A stretch of 27,243 nucleotides of DNA, from NCBI GenBank assembly GCA_017428285.1, contig JAFRRE010000048.1, positions 1-27,243 on the forward strand, read 5' to 3'. This document shows positions 22,501 through 27,243 of the stretch, piece by piece. Position numbers and translations under genes: made by a program. Below the pieces are notes generated by a model. It did not search any database and was not told where the DNA came from. It saw only the letters and a list, made by a program, of their open reading frames with translations. The stretch is from Bacteroidales bacterium. Lineage in GTDB: Bacteria > Bacteroidota > Bacteroidia > Bacteroidales > F082. Position 1 is the first letter of the stretch. Every line of letters begins with the position of its first letter.

Positions 22501-24231
22501 GCAACAACACATGAGGAGTTGCTGGCCGTGCACAATAATGCCTCCAAGTTCATTTCGCTCGTTCCTGAGCAAGATTCTTTGCAGTTCTATAGCATGAGTG
22601 CGGAATACGATATGACCAACTATGTCATCCATGCCCACGACGTGAAAATCATTCGCGTGGCTGATGCTGCTGTGTTCCCTTATATGCACGACGTAGACAT
22701 CAACGCCGAGTCGAAGCTGGAGCCTGTGAATGGTGACCTGTTGACCGACACGCTGAACCAATATCACCTTTATAAGGATGCCGTGGTGAACATCCACAGT
22801 CGCAACTATTATGATGCCCAAGGCACATGGGATTATACCAATGCTGATGGAGTCAGCACCCCCATTAGGATGGATACCATTGTCCCTGTTGACGGAATCA
22901 CGCATGGCTATGCCCATATTGCCGATGTGGCTGAATTCAAGTTGAACACGCAGTTCGGCTTCCAAGGCCGACTGACATTGGATGCCACTGAGCAGTTAGG
23001 CTATTTTGATGGCAAGTTCGCCATGCTAGCCTTTGAAGAGCCTATAGCAGTTGAGGTCGTTGAGCCTGTCGAAACGCCGCTTGACTCAACAGTTATTGAA
23101 ACAGAAGAAATGGAAACGGAGTTGGATGAATCGGGCCCTTCGACTCCTTCGACAGGCTCAGGAACCGAGGGCTCAGGGGCCCTTGCTGAGACGGCACAAG
23201 ACACCATCGCCGCCCTCAACCATTGGTTTGTCTCGGCCACCCATATCAACCCGGCAGCGATTCGCATTCCCATCGATATGGATCGCATTCGTGAAGAGGA
23301 ACCAAGAATGACCAACGGCCTTTATTATGAGCTGGCCATTGATGGCGGCTATTTCGGCTCCTTCCTTACGCCCAAAGAGGGTAGGAAAGAGTTGGATGAA
23401 GCTGAGCCATGCAACGGATTCTTGTGGTTCGATGCTGACAGTTTGCGTTTTGTGGTGACTGATACGACAAAATTCGATAGCCGCCTTGAACTTGATTCTC
23501 GCGGGGTCATCAACGGTTATGGCACAACCGACTTGGGTTTCAATACGCCTTTGGCAAAGTTTGTTTTCCATGGCGACTACACCCAATATCCCAATGACAG
23601 CCTCACTTTACAAGGACTGAATGTGTTCCATGCACCCATCTTTGACGACCAGGCCATGCAATCCATGGCGGAAATCTTCGCCAATGTAACGGGCGAGTCC
23701 ATTGATTTGACTCAAACCAATTTCTTGCCTTATTACCGTTCCGAAAACTCGGAGGAAAAAACCGAGGAAATGCGGATGAACATCGAATTGGCTGGAGGCT
23801 ATCCGCAGATGGAGTCTTCTTCCGATTTCTACTGCAATACGATTGTGATTCCCGACTTGAAGATGGTGTGGAACGACCAATTGCATGCCTTTGTGACGGT
23901 AGGGAAGATTGGCTTGGGCAACTTTGGTAGCCATGTCGTCAACAAGTATGTGGATGGCTGCGTCGTATTCGACCGTCGTTTGGGAAACATCACCTATTAT
24001 TTCCAGAATGACATGTTCCAAACCTACATCAACTACAACTCTGGCGACGGACAGTTCCAAGTGCACTGCACCTTCTCCGACATCAACCAGAGGTTGGCAG
24101 AAACGAAGGAAAAGAACCGCACTCGCACCAAAGACGAGCAAAAATTCCAATATGTTGCGGTGCCCTACGAGTCGATGCTCGACTTCTTGAATCGTCTGAA
24201 ATATGCGGGGCTGAGCATTGGGTCTTTCTAA
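19513..24231 (+). CDS. Very large exported protein of unknown function (1572 aa)
   Basis: Signal peptide MKKGILIVVFALFVSAVPSFAQA, start placed at the ATG 19513 (a TTG one codon upstream is in frame). After about 200 partly helical residues, most of the protein is repeated beta-strand units: GRVTFTKHQNFKFSGGIMAGMFEFFTKDSEFNYKDFSIKM, SGSGFFGEGKLDYQTAAFNS, FSGKTVLSPDGYSADGKMRF, and AVFPYMHDVDINAESKLEPVNG followed by NIHSRNYYDAQGTWDY. A long strand-rich periplasmic scaffold or outer-membrane-associated protein would fit this pattern. I recall similar long, unnamed proteins in many Bacteroidota but no function. An acidic low-complexity linker (about residues 1180-1225: VEPVETPLDS, GPSTPSTGSGTEGS) is encoded by REP-like repeats. 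No transmembrane barrel end or lipobox is clear. Confidence 0.8.
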   Translation: MKKGILIVVFALFVSAVPSFAQAFFPTEKNAFYDKLSTYLNSSTSKQDREEATAIMQAFRGVWDSYYDDQEANMVMSLCELLHARTGGKAYTNIFNYIEVVQQIPTAGLTHTDVNNWLCFTDAKTQKSLNGVDKYFASCRSIFVDKVLSAKGNSQWTLRDALWSFPSKEQFELSIDGTLALVSQKDESLLKNTKGVYYLDGNRWEGMGGSADWSRFNIPAEKVYVTLPDFYELDLSRSEYAIDSVIFHERQHFGQDILCRYEDKVMVNTPNEKTMFPRVKSYRSDYAISDLMRNIDFEGGIGMMGNQVDVFGGVSKKAVFHFRQGGREVVRVQAPRFLMSMDELLVSDNVALRVYLMDTVGTEMDSLYHNGIGFRYDNKTRKMMAFRSEKDFGDGPFHDYYHGVDIFLEAMYWDIDGNQVDFRRMEGVNPVSEGDVVSVNYFRHDDFKRLQGLDSSHPMIRIEKFLQGFDNVDRQVKFAVGDLASYLGYPIEQVIALMLKLRAEGYVEYDPETKWATALPRFFDVVDSYRETIDYDVIKLHTLTTNRQPNLRLDLTTNDLLVYGITSQIDGFEGSAISLSDRKRVVIVPDLGRVTFTKHQNFKFSGGIMAGMFEFFTKDSEFNYKDFSIKMEKVDSLRFYARYNNHVIPVDGTLEKLKGRLDIDHGDNKSSRYETPAYPIFHSEAEGFKFYRKINGGVFHPGSVDSVMTAEDLDGKFYYSVYPFVVDSLNDLSMKKVRFDGELVSGGIMPNIEQPLVVMEDFSLGFIHQIGEDETASYPLYGDLGRFHNKVFLSGSGFFGEGKLDYQTAAFNSNQFMFYLDSVIAITNQFKMVPREDGTGFPMASADALKLKWDIRIPELTTETFDKPICMYGDTYFSGKTVLSPDGYSADGKMRFGLTEFDSDHFALDSRTFVADSAQFLLYSADTTNIAFAATNYRANVDFDAQKVKYDYLDQTSNLDFPMNQYICSLKEAEWDMASNSLHLYNPVESFGDYATATTHEELLAVHNNASKFISLVPEQDSLQFYSMSAEYDMTNYVIHAHDVKIIRVADAAVFPYMHDVDINAESKLEPVNGDLLTDTLNQYHLYKDAVVNIHSRNYYDAQGTWDYTNADGVSTPIRMDTIVPVDGITHGYAHIADVAEFKLNTQFGFQGRLTLDATEQLGYFDGKFAMLAFEEPIAVEVVEPVETPLDSTVIETEEMETELDESGPSTPSTGSGTEGSGALAETAQDTIAALNHWFVSATHINPAAIRIPIDMDRIREEEPRMTNGLYYELAIDGGYFGSFLTPKEGRKELDEAEPCNGFLWFDADSLRFVVTDTTKFDSRLELDSRGVINGYGTTDLGFNTPLAKFVFHGDYTQYPNDSLTLQGLNVFHAPIFDDQAMQSMAEIFANVTGESIDLTQTNFLPYYRSENSEEKTEEMRMNIELAGGYPQMESSSDFYCNTIVIPDLKMVWNDQLHAFVTVGKIGLGNFGSHVVNKYVDGCVVFDRRLGNITYYFQNDMFQTYINYNSGDGQFQVHCTFSDINQRLAETKEKNRTRTKDEQKFQYVAVPYESMLDFLNRLKYAGLSIGSF
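23058..23182. repeat. REP-like inverted repeat pair inside the 1572-residue protein gene
   Basis: CGTTGAGCCTGTCGAAACG (23058-23076) and CCTTCGACAGGCTCAGGAAC (from 23147) are inverted copies of the same core, about 70 nt apart. The right copy sits inside a further palindrome with GGGCCC ends (23133-23138 and 23177-23182) and a partial third core (CCCTTCGAC at 23136). All are read in frame without stops, giving VEPVETP and STGSGTEGS. Confidence 0.75.
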
Positions 24232-24325
24232 AAATTGAGTTTTTTTCGATTAATTGTCCATCATATTCCAATTTATTTGTATTTTTACAACTTCAAATTT
24301 GAATGAATAATAATCACATAACGCA

Positions 24326-25450
24326 ATGAAATTCATAGTATCAAGCCTCAAACTATTGAAGAGCCTGCAAGCCTTGAGTGGCGTCATCGGCTCAAAGAAC
24401 ACTTTGCCCATCTTGGATGACTTCCTCTTCCATTTGGATGAGAACCAACTGAAGATTACATCGTCGGATCTTGATGTGACCATGACGGTCAGCCTCGTTC
24501 CCGACATGGTTGAGGGCACTGGCGAAGTGACCATTCCAGCCCGTTTGCTGTTGGAAATCATGAAGAACTTCCCCGATGTGCCGATTACGGTTTCGGTCGA
24601 CAACAATACCTTGGCTGTCGAACTGATTGCCGGTGAAGGCCGCTACAAACTGGCAGGCCACAAGAGCGACGAATTTCCGCAACTGCCTGCCATGGCCGAT
24701 ACTTCGGTTTGGGAGATTCCTGCCGATGTGCTGGCCAAGGGCTTCGAGAAGACTGTCTTTGCCACGGGTATGGATGAGATTCGTCCCATCATGTCGGGTG
24801 TGTTGATGGAAATGACCGACAACTTCTTGACCTTCGTTGCCACCGATGCCCACAAGCTGGTGCGATACAGAAGGATGGATGTGAAATCGGATGTGGTGGC
24901 TTCGTTCATTATGCCCAAGAAGCCCATTAACCAGCTGAAGAGCATCTTGGCTACACTGGCCGATGAGCCCGTTCGTATTGAGTTCAACAAGACTAATGCT
25001 TCGTTTGTGTTTGGCGACTATATGTTGATTTGTCGTCTCATCGAAGGTCGCTATCCTAACTATGATGCCGTCATCCCGAAGCAGAACCCCAACCATCTGA
25101 CCATCGACCGTCAGACTTTCCTCTCCGCCATCCGCCGTGTGGCCGTGTTTTCCAGCAAAGCCACGCACCAAGTGCGTTTCCGCATTGCTGGACAAGAGCT
25201 CACGCTGACCGCCGAGGACATCGACTTCTACAATGAAGCCAAGGAACGCCTGACGTGTAGCTATGAAGGCGACGATATGGAAATCGGGTTCAACTCACGC
25301 TTCCTGCAAGAGATGCTGGGCAACTTCGATTCAGAGACAATCAAGATTGACATGTCGGCTCCCAACCGTGCTGGCATCATCACTCCTGTCGACAACGAGA
25401 ACGAAGCTGAAGACCTACTGATGCTGCTCATGCCGGTCATGCTGAACTAA
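24326..25450 (+). CDS. dnaN: DNA polymerase III sliding clamp, beta subunit
   Basis: Ring-shaped dimer that tethers the replicative polymerase to DNA. The protein is 374 residues, three clamp domains. The N-terminus MKFIVSSLKLLKSLQALSGVI with NTLPILDDFLFHLDENQLKITSSDLDVTM is diagnostic. RPIMSGVLMEM, FVATDAHKLVRYRR, YPNYDAVIPK and the C-terminal LLMLLMPVMLN close the domains and shape the partner-binding cleft. No dnaA, recF or gyrB is adjacent, so this is not a classical origin cluster, which is usual in Bacteroidota. A strong hairpin terminator follows 22 nt after the stop. Confidence 0.97.
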   Translation: MKFIVSSLKLLKSLQALSGVIGSKNTLPILDDFLFHLDENQLKITSSDLDVTMTVSLVPDMVEGTGEVTIPARLLLEIMKNFPDVPITVSVDNNTLAVELIAGEGRYKLAGHKSDEFPQLPAMADTSVWEIPADVLAKGFEKTVFATGMDEIRPIMSGVLMEMTDNFLTFVATDAHKLVRYRRMDVKSDVVASFIMPKKPINQLKSILATLADEPVRIEFNKTNASFVFGDYMLICRLIEGRYPNYDAVIPKQNPNHLTIDRQTFLSAIRRVAVFSSKATHQVRFRIAGQELTLTAEDIDFYNEAKERLTCSYEGDDMEIGFNSRFLQEMLGNFDSETIKIDMSAPNRAGIITPVDNENEAEDLLMLLMPVMLN

Positions 25451-25471
25451 GTATTAGGGCTAAACCAAAGC

Positions 25472-25504
25472 AAAAAAACCAGCGATGTCCTCGCTGGTTT
25501 TTTT
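25472..25504. terminator. Bidirectional intrinsic terminator after dnaN
   Basis: AACCAGCGA (25477-25485) pairs perfectly with TCGCTGGTT (25491-25499) around a TGTCC loop, flanked by an A-run on the left and a T-run on the right. It can stop dnaN transcription rightward and the minus-strand operon (27015-25562) leftward. Confidence 0.9.
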
Positions 25505-25561
25505 ATTCCTATTGATTGACTTCGTCGAATCAAAGATTTCTGCGGATTCTGCGTGAGACAA

Positions 25562-26359
25562 TTACTTGACCTCAACAGTCGTGTTTCCGACGATAGTGAC
25601 AGGAATGCTCATGCCTTGTTCGTTGAGGGTCATTGACAAATTGCTCTTAAGGCTGCTCTTGGTGATGAAACCTTGTTGCGGGTCGATGCTGGCCGTGCCG
25701 TTGTAGTTGCCGCTGATTTCCTCAGCACCCTTTCCTGTCACATTGCCTGTTACATTAAGGTCAACACTCTTCTTGGAGATGGAAGTAACGGTGTAGGTGT
25801 AGTGGACGTTCATCTCAGATCCGCTGACATTTTGGCTCTTGTCGATGCTCCAGGTACTATCTACGCTCAGCTCTTTTTCGGGAAGTTGGATAATGACGCC
25901 CCCCAGCTGACTCATTTCAAGGTCGAGCGAGTCAATGACATTGCCCATGATATCATACTTGATGGTACCCATCTTGTTGATGGCTTCGTCCATTTCCTTG
26001 GTCTGGCCGGCAAGCATGGGGCTGGTCTTTTCGGGGTGCTCTGAGTCATATTCCAACTTCATGCCCATTTGTGAGATACTCATTTTCAGAGCTTCAATCT
26101 TGGTTTCGAACTGCACATCTTTAGCGGTAACGTCTTTAGCGGTAAAGCTTTGGCGATACTCCATGTTTTGGGTTTGGTTCATGGTTTGGCCTTGCACTTC
26201 CATCATCATCATCATGTTGGCTTTCGAAGTAATGGTGTAGGTCTTGCCTTGTTGGGGTTTCAGACGAAGAGTGATACCGTCTTTTGCCATAAATGAAAGG
26301 GTTGCCAATCCAATAAGGATCAATGCCACGGGGGCGATTCTTCTAAGGTTTTTTTTCAT
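25562..26359 (-). CDS. DUF6263-like exported protein
   Basis: A 265-residue protein with an N-terminal membrane or signal segment (MKKNLRRIAPVALILIGLATLSFMA). The rest is rich in beta strands and Met/Thr/Gln: LRLKPQQGKTYTITSKANM, FTAKDVTAKDVQFETKIEALKMSI, MGTIKYDIMGNVIDS, LPEKELSVDSTW, and GTASIDPQQGFITKSSLKSNLSMTL. This layout fits the Bacteroidota DUF6263 family, which has no known function; the assignment is from memory of the pattern. It follows the T9SS cargo-like gene by 32 nt on the same strand, without a promoter box I can see, and probably shares its transcript. Confidence 0.7.
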   Translation of the reverse strand: MKKNLRRIAPVALILIGLATLSFMAKDGITLRLKPQQGKTYTITSKANMMMMMEVQGQTMNQTQNMEYRQSFTAKDVTAKDVQFETKIEALKMSISQMGMKLEYDSEHPEKTSPMLAGQTKEMDEAINKMGTIKYDIMGNVIDSLDLEMSQLGGVIIQLPEKELSVDSTWSIDKSQNVSGSEMNVHYTYTVTSISKKSVDLNVTGNVTGKGAEEISGNYNGTASIDPQQGFITKSSLKSNLSMTLNEQGMSIPVTIVGNTTVEVK

Positions 26360-26391
26360 TTTTCTAAATTTTTGTTTATCAATTGATTAGT

Positions 26392-27015
26392 TTAATGTGC
26401 AATGACAAAGCGTTGGGTTTTACCTTGTGCGCTCTTAGCAAAATATATGCCATTCGGATAATGGCTCGTGGAAATGACAAGTTCACTTCCGTCAGCGAAA
26501 TGGTCTTCCATCTTTTGTCCCAACATGTTGAAAATGCTTACCATGCCCAAATTTTCGCCCTTGATGGTGACGAATTCATTGGCTGGAATAGGGGTAAGGC
26601 TGAATATCGGGTTGTTTTCATCAACACCATACGTGGTCTCATAATAAATGGCTATGGTAAAGATGCCAAAATCGGTGTCGATGCACAAGGTTCCATATAC
26701 GTCTTTAGTGATTGGGGAGGCATATGTGTCAAGGATGACAGTCTCACCAATGGGGACAAACATACCAGTTTCAGCGATGTTCCGACCTTCGTAAAGGCAT
26801 TCCACATTGAAGTTTTCGGCATAGCAACGGTTGATGACCAAGTCCTCGGAGGTATAATTGGTGATGGTCACCTGACCTCCATGAGGAGAACAGGCATAAA
26901 AGTAAAAATGTAAAAAATCAGGGGTTACGATGACTTGCTCCTCTTCGAATGGATTTTGAGCGTTTAGGTTGAAACACAATACGATAGCAGCGATAAGAGT
27001 AAATAGTTTTTTCAT
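26392..27015 (-). CDS. Secreted protein with T9SS type A sorting domain
   Basis: A 207-residue protein with signal peptide MKKLFTLIAAIVLCFNLNAQ. The middle (about 28-125) is a small Ig-like/beta domain (FYFYACSPHGGQVTITNYTSEDLVINRC). The last 70 residues match the type A T9SS C-terminal signal: TPIPANEFVTIKG, LGMVSIFNMLGQKME, then LVISTSHYPNGIYFAKS and a basic end KTQRFVIAH. It should be exported by Sec and then carried over the outer membrane by the T9SS and attached to the surface or released. It shows that the genome uses a T9SS, which bears on the GldM-fused kinase at 11047-13512. Function of the passenger domain is unknown. Confidence 0.88.
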   Translation of the reverse strand: MKKLFTLIAAIVLCFNLNAQNPFEEEQVIVTPDFLHFYFYACSPHGGQVTITNYTSEDLVINRCYAENFNVECLYEGRNIAETGMFVPIGETVILDTYASPITKDVYGTLCIDTDFGIFTIAIYYETTYGVDENNPIFSLTPIPANEFVTIKGENLGMVSIFNMLGQKMEDHFADGSELVISTSHYPNGIYFAKSAQGKTQRFVIAH

Positions 27016-27063
27016 TGTAGTAGCCGTTTTATAGTTAGTTTAAGCGTTTATTAATTTAAGGTG

Positions 27064-27071
27064 CAAAAATA
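27064..27071 (-). promoter_or_regulatory. Predicted -7 box for the T9SS cargo-DUF6263 operon
   Basis: The minus strand reads TATTTTTG (TAnnTTTG) about 49 nt before the ATG at 27015. The start site would fall near 27057. A -33 box at the usual distance is not clear. Confidence 0.5.
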
Positions 27072-27112
27072 CAAAAAAAATAACAACGGGAATGGAAAAG
27101 ATGTGACTTATA

Positions 27113-27238
27113 GGTCATTTTGCAGGCTGTGACATGTGCTGAAGCCCAATGGATAAAGGCGATTCCAGCGATTGAAACGTTTCAGGGGCAAAATTGAGGT
27201 TCAAAACCTGCCAATGGGTCAAGTTGCAGGCTGCGACA
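27113..27238 (+). repeat. 22-nt imperfect direct repeat, spaced 104 nt
   Basis: GGTCA-tt-TTGCAGGCTG-t-GACA (27113-27134) and GGTCA-ag-TTGCAGGCTG-c-GACA (27217-27238) match at 19 of 22 positions. The sequence between holds a perfect 12-nt palindrome TGAAACGTTTCA and a small AGGTT-caa-AACCT hairpin. No ORF is seen from 27072 to the window end; the array may continue outside. Confidence 0.55.
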
Positions 27239-27243
27239 CATCT

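Noticed and set aside
22058..22510. A 150-codon Arg/Ser-rich frame on the minus strand inside the giant gene
   Set aside because: Its Arg-rich, low-information composition is typical of antisense shadow frames, and the plus-strand frame continues across it.
24232..24325. Replication origin beside dnaN
   Set aside because: The gap is short and A/T-rich, but there are no DnaA-box clusters, no dnaA and no parAB.

Overview
The window comes from a member of the Bacteroidota, most likely an uncultured gut- or rumen-type Bacteroidales. The signs are a topoisomerase IV subunit A of the long Bacteroidetes form, -7 promoter boxes of the TAnnTTTG type, a fimbrillin-like lipoprotein, a BT_3928-type DoxX protein, a protein with a type IX secretion (T9SS) C-terminal signal, and a GldM domain. 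Base composition is moderate. I see no tRNA, rRNA, CRISPR array, transposase or phage gene.

Layout. 2-2740: parC, cut at its 5' end. 2724-3605: a lipoprotein whose signal-peptide coding region carries a REP-like inverted repeat. 5541-3602 (minus): a leftover antitoxin-like ORF, a truncated GNAT toxin, folP and the diadenylate cyclase cdaA, probably one transcript. 5542-5925: no protein gene, but divergent promoter boxes and a long imperfect hairpin that looks like a structured RNA. 5926-7768: a 52-residue peptide and a fimbrillin-like lipoprotein with a foreign-looking C-terminal module, ending near a hairpin terminator. 7949-16909: a promoter followed by DUF1599, the BT_3928-family protein, an orphan OppB-type permease behind a 135-nt structured spacer, two tandem Ser/Thr kinases, an acyl-ACP thioesterase and a secreted alpha/beta hydrolase with a LysM domain, mostly with short gaps. 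17670-16912 (minus): an outer-membrane beta-barrel-like protein. 17877-24231: tpiA, prmA and a 1572-residue exported protein of unknown function. 24326-25450: dnaN, with a terminator. 27015-25562 (minus): a T9SS cargo-like protein and a DUF6263-like protein.

The most striking item is the first kinase gene (11047-13512). A complete Hanks-type Ser/Thr kinase domain is joined through one membrane segment to what reads as a whole periplasmic GldM/PorM region, the shaft of the T9SS rotary motor. The kinase just downstream has a nearly identical catalytic domain but an unrelated ectodomain. This suggests a kinase module re-used with different periplasmic sensors, one of them built from a secretion-motor part. 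The nearby T9SS cargo-type protein fits an organism that has a T9SS. Any regulatory link is inference.

Other items worth a look are the structured RNA candidate (5694-5867), the long-range-paired leader before the permease (9823-9957), REP-like repeats read in frame inside two exported proteins, and the decayed toxin-antitoxin remnant at the head of the folP-cdaA transcript.
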